Source: CBDFKB01 sp965248715 (GTDB taxonomy: Bacteria > Pseudomonadota > Alphaproteobacteria > Rhizobiales > Rhizobiaceae). Taken from it: 64,000 nucleotides of DNA. A model generated the notes under the pieces. The model ran no database searches, was not told where the DNA came from, and saw only the letters and a list, made by a program, of their open reading frames with translations. Position 1 is the stretch's first letter. The number at the start of each line of letters is the position of its first letter. The stretch spans positions 806,001 to 870,000 of the forward strand of contig CBDFKB010000008.1 in the NCBI GenBank assembly GCA_965248715.1, in the 5' to 3' direction. The position numbers and the translations under genes are program-made. Shown piece after piece: positions 26,237 to 34,365 of this stretch.

Positions 26237-26689
26237 ATGCTTCAGCGCTGGGCTGCGGCACGCGAAATCTATGAAACCGGATTGGTCGACTTGGCCCTGA
26301 TTGCCGCTTGTATGGCACACAAACCGGCTACGGTGGATGCGCGGGCGAAACGCGAAAACTGGCGGCAAAATGCACCGCCAAGGACCCAGCTTTCGGACGC
26401 GATTGCCAAGCTTTCAGCGCTTGCCGACAGCGAGATCGGCCGTTTGACCGACGATCTGGAAGCAGACGGCCACGACGAACGACTGGCCGGGCAATTGGCC
26501 TCGATGACTAAACTGGTCGAATCCCTTTCCAGACTGCGTAAGGAATTCGAAAAACGTGAACCCGGCGACGGAGACACCGGCAGCGGCCATGAATCCATTC
26601 TGGAATTCCGCGAGCGTCTTGCGCGCCAAATTGATGTCATTGCCAACCAAAACGGCGCGAAGCCGGTTATTGGATCCTTTGACGGATGA
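26237..26689 (+). CDS. GTA small terminase-like protein (gp1)
   Basis: A 150-residue protein at the head of the GTA cluster. The N-terminal 40 residues look like a helix-turn-helix (EIYETGLVDLALIAACM), followed by a long helical, charged region (residues 50-140, DSEIGRLTDDLEA, LVESLSRLRKEFEKR). Position and shape match the gp1/TerS of alphaproteobacterial gene transfer agents, which helps load host DNA for headful packaging. The terminase large subunit gene overlaps its end by 56 bp. Sequence alone gives only modest support for the terminase role. Confidence 0.65.
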   Translation: MLQRWAAAREIYETGLVDLALIAACMAHKPATVDARAKRENWRQNAPPRTQLSDAIAKLSALADSEIGRLTDDLEADGHDERLAGQLASMTKLVESLSRLRKEFEKREPGDGDTGSGHESILEFRERLARQIDVIANQNGAKPVIGSFDG

Positions 26690-27932
26690 AGATATCGAGC
26701 GGTTATTGTGCGACTGGCCAGTTTGGGCGCGCGATGACCAAAAACCGCCTAGTTCCGGCTGGAGTACCTGGCTGTTGATGGGCGGGCGCGGCTCTGGCAA
26801 GACCAGGGCAGGGGCCGAATGGGTGCGGGCAATGGCGCTCGGCGATACGCATTTCTGCTCGTCGCCGGCCGGCCGCATCGCCCTTGTTGGCGGCTCTTAT
26901 CATGAGGTTCGTGACGTGATGATCGAAGGCAATTCCGGCATTCTTGGCGTGCATACCCGCCGCGATCGACCGGATTGGAACCCATCACGCCGGCAATTGC
27001 GCTGGGCCAACGGATCGATCGCCCAGGCCTATTCGGCCCAAGAACCGGAGACTTTGCGTGGGCCGCAATTTGCCGCCGCTTGGTGTGATGAGATCGCCAA
27101 ATGGACCAATGGTCAGGCGACCTGGGACATGTTGCAATTTTGCCTTCGGATTGGTTCAGCGCCGCGCCAGGTGGTCACAACGACGCCGAAGCCGGTCAAG
27201 GTGCTAAAGCGTATACTGGCCGAAGCCGGCACTATCATCTCGCGCTCGCGGACTGCTGACAATCGCAGCAATCTTGCAGCCGGCTTTTTCGAACGCCTGC
27301 TGAAGGTATACGACGGCACCCGGCTTGCCCGCCAGGAACTCGACGGTGAATTGATCGAAGACCGTGCCGACGCGCTGTGGCAGCGTTCGGCGATTTCGAC
27401 CTCCAGGGTTGCCAGCGCACCGGCGTTGGAGCGGATCGTGGTTGCGGTCGACCCACCAGTCACCGCCAACGAAAATTCAGACGCCTGTGGCATCGTCGTT
27501 GCCGGGCGGTCCGGTGACGGCAGGTTCTACGTGTTGGCGGACGGCACGATTGAAGCTGCGTCACCCTTGACCTGGGCCAATGCGGCGGTTGAGCTTTTTG
27601 ACAAATTTGAGGCCGATTGCATGGTCGCCGAAACCAACCAGGGCGGAGATCTGGTTGAAACCGTGATCCGCCAGATCAGGCGTGACTTGCCGCTGCGCCA
27701 AGTACGGGCGACCCGCGGCAAATGGGTCCGCGCCGAGCCGGTTGCTTCGCTTTACGAACGAGGATTGGTGCACCATGTCGCCAGCATGCCCGGTCTTGAA
27801 GATCAGATGTGCGATTTCGGTCCCGGCGGCCTGAGCGACGGGTCTTCGCCCGACCGCATGGACGCGCTGGTGTGGGCAATTACCGAATTGATGGTCGGGG
27901 CAGGGCGCAACCCGCGGGTCCGCGGCACCTGA
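26634..27932 (+). CDS. GTA large terminase (gp2)
   Basis: A 432-residue packaging motor. The ATPase domain has Walker A GGRGSGKT at residues 50-57 and a Walker B-like AAWCDEI at about 142-148. The C-terminal RNase H-like nuclease starts around VVAVDPPVT (residue about 270) and has further acidic positions near EADCMVAETNQGGDLV. It would cut and pump host DNA into GTA heads. The ATG at 26634 gives the normal length. A 261-bp MITE-like element begins 7 bp after its stop. Confidence 0.92.
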   Translation: MSLPTKTARSRLLDPLTDEDIERLLCDWPVWARDDQKPPSSGWSTWLLMGGRGSGKTRAGAEWVRAMALGDTHFCSSPAGRIALVGGSYHEVRDVMIEGNSGILGVHTRRDRPDWNPSRRQLRWANGSIAQAYSAQEPETLRGPQFAAAWCDEIAKWTNGQATWDMLQFCLRIGSAPRQVVTTTPKPVKVLKRILAEAGTIISRSRTADNRSNLAAGFFERLLKVYDGTRLARQELDGELIEDRADALWQRSAISTSRVASAPALERIVVAVDPPVTANENSDACGIVVAGRSGDGRFYVLADGTIEAASPLTWANAAVELFDKFEADCMVAETNQGGDLVETVIRQIRRDLPLRQVRATRGKWVRAEPVASLYERGLVHHVASMPGLEDQMCDFGPGGLSDGSSPDRMDALVWAITELMVGAGRNPRVRGT

Positions 27933-27939
27933 CAATTTA

Positions 27940-28200
27940 GAGCAAGTTTCGACCATACAGTAACGCTTGGCCGATTTTCCGCGTCTGCTGGCAAGGCGGG
28001 ACTTCCGCCTTGGTCTGGACGACCACCAGGAAAGCCTAACAAAGCCCGCAAGGCGTTAAAGATCGGCCTCCGGTGGGCCAGATCAGCCCATCAGTTTGGT
28101 TGAGCAGCTTGTGAGATACCAGTATCGCAGTGCGCTGCTCGCCTCGCTGAGTGGGCTGATTTGGCACCATCAAGCGTTACCGTATGGTCGAAATTTACTC
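27940..28200. mobile_element. MITE-like element inside the GTA cluster, TA target
   Basis: A 261-bp gene-free segment with long terminal inverted repeats. The left end starts GAGCAAGTTTCGACCATACA and the right end, reversed, starts GAGTAAATTTCGACCATACG, with both running on to about 31 bp with three mismatches. TA flanks it on both sides (27938-27939 and 28201-28202), as for IS630/mariner-type elements. Inside are further hairpins (CAAGGCGG/CCGCCTTG; CAGCCCA/TGGGCTG). It encodes no transposase. It separates the terminase and portal genes, which are normally adjacent. Confidence 0.8.
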
Positions 28201-28215
28201 TAGATCGGAAAATCG

Positions 28216-29418
28216 ATGCTTGAATTCATGCGCCGGATGGTCTCCGGCGGAAACGATGGCGCACGGGAAAAAAAGTCCGCCTATCCGGTGTTTGCGTTCC
28301 AGGGTGCCGGGTTGGCGAACTGGTCGGCCAACGACATCGGCTCGCTGGCGATCGACGGTTATGGGCGCAATCCGGTAGTCTATCGCTGCGTGCGCATGGT
28401 CGGTGAAGCTGCCGCCTCGGTTCCATTGTTGGTTTATGAAGGCAGCAGCGAACTGGTTGAACATCCGGCAATGCAGCTATTGGGCAATCCCAATCGACGC
28501 CAAGCCGGCGCTGAGTTTCTCGAAACCGTGTACGGCCATCTGATGGTTGCCGGCAATGCCTATGTCGAGCGGGTTGATCTTGATACCGGCCCGGCCGAAC
28601 TGCACCCGCTACGGCCAGATCGGGTACGGATAATTGCCGACCATGAGGGGTGGCCAACCCATTACGAGTATTCAAACAATGGCCGCGCCGTGCGCTATGT
28701 CGTACCCGAGCACGGCGCTGGTCCGATCCTGCATTTGATGCTGTTTAACCCGGCCGACGAACTGTGCGGCATGCCCCCATTGCGTGCTGCTCACATGGCC
28801 TTCGACATTCACAATTCTTCGAGCCGTTGGAACAAGGCGCTGCTCGATAATTCAGCCCGTCCGTCCGGCGCATTGGTCTACAATTCCGGTGACGGTATCA
28901 ATATGACCGACGACCAATATTCGCGGCTTAAACGCGAATTGGAAGACGGTTATTCCGGTGCGGTGCGGGCCGGCAGGCCTTTGTTGTTAGAAGGCGGGTT
29001 GGACTGGAAAGCGATGAGCTACAGCCCGCGTGACATGGATTTTATGGAAGCGCGCAACGGTTCTGCCCGCGATATTGCGTTGGCCTTTGGGGTGCCACCC
29101 ATGCTGCTCGGCATTCCCGGCGACAATACTTACGCCAACTACAAAGAGGCAAATCTGGCATTTTGGCGCCAAACCGTTTTGCCCCTGGTCAACCGGACCT
29201 GCGGCGCGTTGGGGCGCTGGCTGGCAAATGCCTACGAAGCCGATCTGAAGCTTGTGTGTGATCTCGACCAGGTGCCGGCATTGGCAAGTGAACGTGAGAC
29301 TACATGGGGCCGCCTCGGTAACGCCGATTTCCTGACCGTAAACGAAAAGCGCGAAGCGCTCGGCTATGAGCCGATGCCGGCTAACGAGCATGCATCGAGG
29401 AAACCTGCCGATGGATAA
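28216..29418 (+). CDS. GTA portal protein, HK97 family (gp3)
   Basis: A 400-residue phage portal. Typical HK97-portal segments are VVYRCVRMVGEAAASVPLLVY (about residues 53-73), AGNAYVERV, and FGVPPMLLGIPGDNTYANYKEA (around 290-312). Twelve copies would form the ring through which DNA enters the GTA head. The ATG at 28216 lies 16 bp after the MITE-like element, so its leader now derives partly from that element. Its end overlaps the next gene by 8 bp. Confidence 0.93.
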   Translation: MLEFMRRMVSGGNDGAREKKSAYPVFAFQGAGLANWSANDIGSLAIDGYGRNPVVYRCVRMVGEAAASVPLLVYEGSSELVEHPAMQLLGNPNRRQAGAEFLETVYGHLMVAGNAYVERVDLDTGPAELHPLRPDRVRIIADHEGWPTHYEYSNNGRAVRYVVPEHGAGPILHLMLFNPADELCGMPPLRAAHMAFDIHNSSSRWNKALLDNSARPSGALVYNSGDGINMTDDQYSRLKRELEDGYSGAVRAGRPLLLEGGLDWKAMSYSPRDMDFMEARNGSARDIALAFGVPPMLLGIPGDNTYANYKEANLAFWRQTVLPLVNRTCGALGRWLANAYEADLKLVCDLDQVPALASERETTWGRLGNADFLTVNEKREALGYEPMPANEHASRKPADG

Positions 29419-29758
29419 GATGCCAAACGATAGCTGGGTGTGGATTGCCCGCAGTGTCGGCGCGGTCACCGGATCAGCGATTTCGATCGCCTATTTGTTG
29501 CCCGACAGCCGGCGCGAGGCGGCGCTACGCTTCGCCATCGGCTGCTGCGCCGGGCTGGTGTTTGGATCGATGGCCGGGCTCAAACTGGCCCAAGAACTGG
29601 ACCTGTTGGAGATGATGGGCCCTGCCGAAATCGCCCTGGTCGGCGCCGGCTTTACCAGCCTTTGTGCCTGGTGGCTGATCGGAGCACTGCGTCGCATCAT
29701 CACCACCGCCGGCCCACCTCCTGCAAACCGAAGCGGAAAGAAATCAAGCGATGGATGA
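29411..29758 (+). CDS. DUF6107-type GTA-associated membrane protein
   Basis: A 115-residue protein with hydrophobic helices at about residues 12-30, 40-55 and 72-92 and a basic C-terminus (NRSGKKSSDG). Its place between the portal and protease genes, with 8-bp overlaps on both sides, matches a small membrane-protein gene (DUF6107) of rhizobial GTA clusters that is absent from the Rhodobacter prototype. Its function in particle production is unknown. Confidence 0.7.
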   Translation: MDKMPNDSWVWIARSVGAVTGSAISIAYLLPDSRREAALRFAIGCCAGLVFGSMAGLKLAQELDLLEMMGPAEIALVGAGFTSLCAWWLIGALRRIITTAGPPPANRSGKKSSDG

Positions 29759-30437
29759 CACCATGGCCCTCTACTGTGAACAAAAGTTCGCAGGAATGTC
29801 GCTCGAGCGCATCGACGATGACGGCACCTTTGCCGGCTATGCCAGCGTATTTGAAACGCCGGATCTGGCTAATGACCAGTTTGAAAAAGGCGCGTTTGCC
29901 AAATCCCTTACCAGGCGCACTGCGACCGGTGTGCGGATGTTGTATCAGCACGATCCCAGTCGCCCGATCGGCACCTGGGATACGATCCGTGAGGACGAAG
30001 TCGGACTTTATGTGCGCGGTCGTTTGACCATGTCGACCACGGCCGCGTCTGAGGTTCATCAATTGCTCCGCGCCGGCGCTATCGACGGTTTGTCGATTGG
30101 ATTTCGCACCGTGCGGGCAACCAATGACCGGGTGGCGGGGGTGCGCAGGATCAAGGAGGCCGATCTATGGGAAATTTCTGTTGTGACGTTTCCCATGCAG
30201 CCGGCGGCACGGGTCGGCAAGGTCAAATCGACCTCCCTTAGCGGATGTTTTCCTTCCAAGCGTCAGGTCGAACGCCTGCTGACCCGACAAGCCGGGCTTA
30301 GCCGACGCCAAGCCCGGCTCATGCTTGAGAAGGGCTTTAATCACCTCGCGAGCATGCAGGACGCTGCTGGCGCTAACCATGCGGTTCTAGCGGAGCATAT
30401 CCGCAACGCCGCTGCAACTCTGTCAGCCAGGAGATAA
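29751..30437 (+). CDS. GTA prohead protease, HK97 family (gp4)
   Basis: A 228-residue serine protease of the HK97 prohead family. Recognisable segments are DGTFAGYASVFETPDLANDQFEKGAF, the MLYQHDPSRPIGTW segment with the catalytic histidine, and LLRAGAIDGLSIGFR with the serine. It would trim the capsid N-terminus during head maturation. It overlaps the upstream gene by 8 bp and lies 5 bp before the capsid gene. Confidence 0.92.
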   Translation: MDDTMALYCEQKFAGMSLERIDDDGTFAGYASVFETPDLANDQFEKGAFAKSLTRRTATGVRMLYQHDPSRPIGTWDTIREDEVGLYVRGRLTMSTTAASEVHQLLRAGAIDGLSIGFRTVRATNDRVAGVRRIKEADLWEISVVTFPMQPAARVGKVKSTSLSGCFPSKRQVERLLTRQAGLSRRQARLMLEKGFNHLASMQDAAGANHAVLAEHIRNAAATLSARR

Positions 30438-30442
30438 CCGCC

Positions 30443-31702
30443 ATGTTTATTGAAACGGGCATCGCGCCCGAAACCAAGGCCGCGACCGGCAATGCGAGCG
30501 ATGTCGCTGAGGCATTCGACGAATTCATGGAAGCCTTCGAAGCTTTCAAGCAGGCCAATGAAGAACGGTTGAGCCAGGTGGAAAGCCGGGTCGGCCAAGA
30601 CCCGGTGACCGAAGAAAAGGTCAATCGTATTTCGTCGGCGCTCGACCGCCAAAAGACTACGCTTGATCAATTGATCCTCAAGCACCGCCGGCCGGCGATT
30701 GGCGGCACCATGAGTTCGAGTGTCGAAGCACTTGAACATCGCCAAGTGTTCAATGGTTATATCCGGCGCGGCGACGAAATTGGCCTCAGGGCGGCTGAAC
30801 AAAAAGCCATGTCGGTGGGCACCGATGCCGATGGCGGTTATCTGGTGCCAGACGAAATGGCCACCGAGATCGGCCGCCGCCTAGCCGCGATTTCACCGAT
30901 CCGATCGATTGCAACTGTGCGCAGCGTGTCGTCAACCGTCTACAAGAAGCCATTTGCAGTCTCTGGACTTTCGGTCGGCTGGGTGGCCGAAACCGACGTT
31001 CGCCCGGAAACCACCACCCCCACATTGTCCGAATTACAGTTTCCAACCATGGAACTGTACGCGATGCCGGCAGCTACCCAAAGCCTGTTGGACGATACCG
31101 CGATCAATATCGACCAATGGATCGCCGAAGAGGTCGAAACAGCGTTTGCCGAACAAGAAGGCACCGCTTTCGTCTCCGGTGACGGTGTCAACCGCCCGCA
31201 AGGGTTTCTTGTTTCACCGATCGTCGACGAAACCTCCTGGAGCTGGGGCAATCTTGGTTATGTGGCGACCGGCGAGGATGGCGGGTTCGCCACCACCGAT
31301 CCCTCCGATGTGTTGATCGAAACCATCTACGCGCTCAAGGCCGGCTATCGCCAAAACGCGCATTGGGTGATGAACCGCAAAACCCAAGCCGAAATCCGCA
31401 AAATCAAGGACGCCGACGGTAACTATATCTGGCAACCGCCGGCCAGCGCGCAAGCCAGCGCCGCCCTGCTCGGCTTTCCTGTGATCGAAGCCGAAGACAT
31501 GCCGAGCATCGCATCCGATGCCACGGCAATTGCGCTTGGCGATTTCCGGCGCGGCTATCTGGTGGTCGACCGCGAAGGTGTGCGGGTATTGCGCGATCCT
31601 TATTCTGCCAAACCTTATGTGCTGTTTTACACCACCAAGCGGGTCGGCGGCGGCGTCCAGGACTTCGACGCGATCAAATTAGTCAAGTTCGGCACGGCGT
31701 GA
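30443..31702 (+). CDS. GTA major capsid protein, HK97 fold (gp5)
   Basis: A 419-residue capsid protein. The first ~100 residues are a charged, coiled-coil-like delta/scaffold domain (FDEFMEAFEAFKQANEERLSQ in part), probably removed by the protease. The HK97 core follows: GGYLVPDEMATEI, ELYAMPAATQSLLDD, AFVSGDGVNRPQGFL, HWVMNRKTQAEIRK, and C-terminal ALGDFRRGYLVVDR. The gene ends 130 bp before the next GTA gene, the widest natural gap in the cluster, where a strong stem-loop sits. Confidence 0.95.
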   Translation: MFIETGIAPETKAATGNASDVAEAFDEFMEAFEAFKQANEERLSQVESRVGQDPVTEEKVNRISSALDRQKTTLDQLILKHRRPAIGGTMSSSVEALEHRQVFNGYIRRGDEIGLRAAEQKAMSVGTDADGGYLVPDEMATEIGRRLAAISPIRSIATVRSVSSTVYKKPFAVSGLSVGWVAETDVRPETTTPTLSELQFPTMELYAMPAATQSLLDDTAINIDQWIAEEVETAFAEQEGTAFVSGDGVNRPQGFLVSPIVDETSWSWGNLGYVATGEDGGFATTDPSDVLIETIYALKAGYRQNAHWVMNRKTQAEIRKIKDADGNYIWQPPASAQASAALLGFPVIEAEDMPSIASDATAIALGDFRRGYLVVDREGVRVLRDPYSAKPYVLFYTTKRVGGGVQDFDAIKLVKFGTA

Positions 31703-31752
31703 TGCATCCCCTCAATGCCATCACGGCCTGAATAGGCAATGGTGCCGCAAGG

Positions 31753-31782
31753 ACGGCCCCGCTTCCCTCCCGGCGGGGCCGT
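31753..31782 (+). terminator. GC-rich stem-loop after the capsid gene
   Basis: ACGGCCCCGC and GCGGGGCCGT form a perfect 10-bp stem with a 10-nt loop. No T-run follows, so it is more likely a partial terminator, or an mRNA-stabilising or processing hairpin, than a full intrinsic terminator. It would favour capsid mRNA over the downstream tail genes. Confidence 0.5.
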
Positions 31783-31831
31783 TCGCTGATGCATTAGCGC
31801 CTTCAGCGCACAAATTATAACGGACCACATC

Positions 31832-32401
31832 ATGGCGATTGCGCTTATCACTCCGCCGGCGGTGCTGCCGGTTTCATTGGCGGCGGCCAAGGAACATCTA
31901 CGGGTTGAACACGATCACGAAGACGATCTCATCGATAGGTTGATCGCATCTGCGCTCGACCATGCGCAAGCGTTGTCGGGGCAAAAATTTGTGTCCCAGA
32001 CCTGGCGCCAATATCTCGATTGCTGGCCCGTAGGTGGCTTGGTTAGTCTTGAAGTCAGTCCGGTCAACACGCTGGTTGAAGTACGATATTTCGATACCGC
32101 TGGCGATCCGGTGGTGATGGCGGCAAGCGAAATCGAGATCGATGCCATATCGCAACCGGCAAGGATTGTTTTCAGCCAACATCCGGCGATTGGCCGACAG
32201 ATGAACGGCATCGAAATTGATTGCATCGCCGGTTACGGCGCAGTCGCCGAAGACGTGCCGATATTGCTGCGCACAGCGGTGCTGCACCTTATTTCGGCTT
32301 GGTACGAGGTGCGCGGCACCTCGTTTTGGCAAGATGGCCTGAAACCGGTGCCAGCGTCGGTCTACGAACTGATTGCACCTTATCGAAACCGGAAACTATG
32401 A
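31832..32401 (+). CDS. GTA head-tail connector/adaptor protein (gp6)
   Basis: A 189-residue protein of the phage head-tail connector type (phiE125 gp8/HK97 gp6-like). The N-terminal PVSLAAAKEHLRVEHDHEDDLIDRLI... helical part is characteristic (residues 14-45), followed by a beta-rich middle and a C-terminal helix bundle (VPILLRTAVLHLISAWYEVRG). It would dock on the portal ring. The next gene starts within its stop codon. Confidence 0.88.
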   Translation: MAIALITPPAVLPVSLAAAKEHLRVEHDHEDDLIDRLIASALDHAQALSGQKFVSQTWRQYLDCWPVGGLVSLEVSPVNTLVEVRYFDTAGDPVVMAASEIEIDAISQPARIVFSQHPAIGRQMNGIEIDCIAGYGAVAEDVPILLRTAVLHLISAWYEVRGTSFWQDGLKPVPASVYELIAPYRNRKL

Positions 32402-32733
32402 ACCAGATTTCGTTTTTGCAGGCCGGTTCACTCAATCGGCGTTTGGTGGTCGAGCAGCGCACCGGTCAAGCCGACGGTATCGGCGGTATCGATGACACCT
32501 GGGAGATCTTATTCGAAGTATGGGCCAATATCCTGCCGCTCACCTCGCGCCAAAAACAAAGCGCTGGCGGTTTGGTCGATAGCCAAACCCACAACGTCTA
32601 TCTGCGCCATCGAAGCGACATCAAGAGTGGCATGCGTTTTGCGACCAATGGCCGGTTGTTCGAGATATTGACCGTGCATGACCCCGACGAAACCAGCCGT
32701 TATCTACATTGTCTGGTCTCTGAATGCGCATAG
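32398..32733 (+). CDS. GTA head closure protein (gp7)
   Basis: A 111-residue phage head-tail joining (head closure) protein: AGSLNRRLVVEQRTGQADGIGG, then WANILPLTSRQK and VYLRHRSDIKSGMRF, the usual pattern of SPP1 gp16/HK97 gp10-like stoppers. It starts in an ATGA overlap with the connector gene. The frame opens earlier, but 32398 is clearly the start. It seals the head after packaging and contacts the tail. Confidence 0.87.
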   Translation: MNQISFLQAGSLNRRLVVEQRTGQADGIGGIDDTWEILFEVWANILPLTSRQKQSAGGLVDSQTHNVYLRHRSDIKSGMRFATNGRLFEILTVHDPDETSRYLHCLVSECA

Positions 32734-32936
32734 CTTTTCTTGCCCATGTGAGCTTTGGCGGGATGTCTCGGATGATCAAACAAATCCACGCTTCGTACCG
32801 GCAAGCGCACTTGCCGCGGCCGGACAAATTTCACGGACATCTGCCCGCTCACCAAACAAAACAGCGCGCGAGCCTGGACCCGCGCGCGCCAGGAATTGGC
32901 ACCCTTGATCGCAAACGGCGAAGGAACCGGTCGTGA
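32724..32936 (+). CDS. Possible small basic GTA protein
   Basis: A possible 70-residue, very basic protein (tail LDRKRRRNRS). It fills the 200-bp space between the head closure and DUF3168 genes exactly: its ATG overlaps the upstream stop by 10 bp and its TGA overlaps the downstream GTG (GTGA at 32933-32936). No family is recognised, and a gene here is not part of the standard GTA order. It may be real, or a relic of a longer head or tail gene. Confidence 0.35.
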   Translation: MRIAFLAHVSFGGMSRMIKQIHASYRQAHLPRPDKFHGHLPAHQTKQRASLDPRAPGIGTLDRKRRRNRS

Positions 32937-33340
32937 CCCATCCCATGCTGGAACTGCAATCGGCCATCCATGCGGTATTGAGCGCCGATGCCGAACTTAC
33001 CGCCCTGGTCGGCGCCGGGCGGATATTTGACCATGTGCCGAACAACGCCAAACCGCCGTTTGCGGCGATCGGCACCACCGAGATGGTCGATTACGGTACA
33101 TCGACGGAAGAAAGCGCGGAACATCTGGTGACGATCCACGTTTGGTCGGCGCGCTCGAGCCGTAGTGATTGCTATCGGGCCCAAGAGATCGTGCACGAAT
33201 TGATAACCGGCATGGCGACTGCGCTTGGCACCCACGTGATCGCTAACGCCCATCTCGACTTCTCCGATGTCAGACGCGATCAAGAAAGTCGATTTTTCAC
33301 AGCCTTGAGCCGCTTCCGCATCGTTACCGAGGCGCTTTGA
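32933..33340 (+). CDS. GTA tail terminator, DUF3168 (gp8)
   Basis: A 135-residue DUF3168 protein. Typical features are LQSAIHAVLSADAELTALVG at the N-terminus, the GRIFDHVPNNAKPPFAAIG strand, and the HVWSARSSRSDCYRAQEIV region. It is thought to cap the tail tube. The GTG start at 32933 is used; the ATG at 32945 is an alternative. A 30-bp gap follows before the tail tube gene. Confidence 0.88.
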   Translation: MTHPMLELQSAIHAVLSADAELTALVGAGRIFDHVPNNAKPPFAAIGTTEMVDYGTSTEESAEHLVTIHVWSARSSRSDCYRAQEIVHELITGMATALGTHVIANAHLDFSDVRRDQESRFFTALSRFRIVTEAL

Positions 33341-33370
33341 ACATCCACATGAACTGGACAGGAAACCGAT

Positions 33371-33787
33371 ATGGTCGCACAAAAAGGCAAAGACCTTCTG
33401 TTGAAACTCGACCCAGACGGCCTTGGTTCGTTTGTGAGCGTTGCCGGGTTGCGCTCGCGACAAATTTTGCTCAACGCCGAGCCGGTTGATGTCACCGATT
33501 CTGAATCGGCGGGTCGTTGGCGTGAACTGATCGAGGGTGCTGGCGCGCGCCGCGCTTCGGTTACCGGCTCTGGTATTTTCAAGGACGCGGCAGCAGACGA
33601 AACCGTGCGCCAGGTGTTCTTTGACGGATCGGTGGTCGACTGGAAGATTATCATTCCGCAATTTGGTGAACTTACCGGCAAGTTCCAGATCATCACCTTG
33701 GAATATTCTGGCGACCACAATGCGGAAGTGCGGTTTGAAATGTCGCTCGAATCTGCTGGCATCATCGCATATTCGGTAGCGCCATGA
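33371..33787 (+). CDS. GTA major tail protein (gp9)
   Basis: A 138-residue tail-tube subunit of the TP901-1 type: VAQKGKDLLLKLD at the start, EPVDVTDSESAGRWRELIEGAGARR... in the middle (residues 37-58) and a C-terminal beta-rich LTGKFQIITLEYSGDHNAEVRFEMSLES. Family length agrees. Its stop overlaps the next start (ATGA). Confidence 0.92.
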   Translation: MVAQKGKDLLLKLDPDGLGSFVSVAGLRSRQILLNAEPVDVTDSESAGRWRELIEGAGARRASVTGSGIFKDAAADETVRQVFFDGSVVDWKIIIPQFGELTGKFQIITLEYSGDHNAEVRFEMSLESAGIIAYSVAP

Positions 33788-34149
33788 ACGTAAACCCGCA
33801 GCGCGGTGAGGTGGCCGCTAAACTCGATGGTAAGTCTTGGAAACTGTGCTTGACCCTGGGGGCGTTGGCTGAGCTGGAAGCAGAGCTTGCCTGCGCCAGT
33901 CTGGTTGATCTGGCCAAGCGGTTTTCCGCCGCCAGTCTGACCGCGCGGGAAATTCAGGCGATCATCGGCGCCGGCCTGCGCGGTGGTGGCCACCAGATCA
34001 CCGACGCCGATGTCGGTCATATGCAATGCGAGACCGGTGCGACGGGTTATGCCGAAATTGTCACCCGGCTGCTTACAGCAACCTTCGCCGGTGGTGAGCA
34101 ACCGCAAATTGACGGCGAAAACAGCACCGCCAATCCAGATCAGAGCTAA
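33784..34149 (+). CDS. GTA gp10 family protein (tail assembly)
   Basis: A 121-residue gene-transfer-agent gp10 protein: NPQRGEVAAKLDGKSWKLCLTLGALAELE, then SAASLTAREIQAIIGAGLRGGG. It corresponds in position to the first tail-assembly chaperone before the tape measure. It overlaps both neighbours by one to four bases. No slippery frameshift sequence is obvious between it and the next gene. Confidence 0.88.
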   Translation: MNVNPQRGEVAAKLDGKSWKLCLTLGALAELEAELACASLVDLAKRFSAASLTAREIQAIIGAGLRGGGHQITDADVGHMQCETGATGYAEIVTRLLTATFAGGEQPQIDGENSTANPDQS

Positions 34150-34340
34150 TGACAGATGCCGATCCCTGGCCGCAATTGATGCAGTTTGCGTTTGGACATC
34201 TGCGTTTGTCGCCGGACCAGTTTTGGAGCATGACGCCGATCGAACTTGAATGCGCGATCCGGTTCCATGTTGGAAGCAGCCAGTTGCCACTGGAACGGGC
34301 GCGGCTCGAAGATTTAGTCGCGCAATACCCCGATAAATAG
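34149..34340 (+). CDS. GTA tail assembly chaperone (gp10.1-like)
   Basis: A 63-residue protein: WPQLMQFAFGHLRLSPDQFW, then SMTPIELECAIR. This is the standard short chaperone (rcc01693-like) just upstream of the GTA tape measure gene. The start overlaps the upstream stop (TAATG). Confidence 0.88.
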   Translation: MTDADPWPQLMQFAFGHLRLSPDQFWSMTPIELECAIRFHVGSSQLPLERARLEDLVAQYPDK

Positions 34341-34365
34341 AACACGTAAAACCAAGGAGGTGAGC

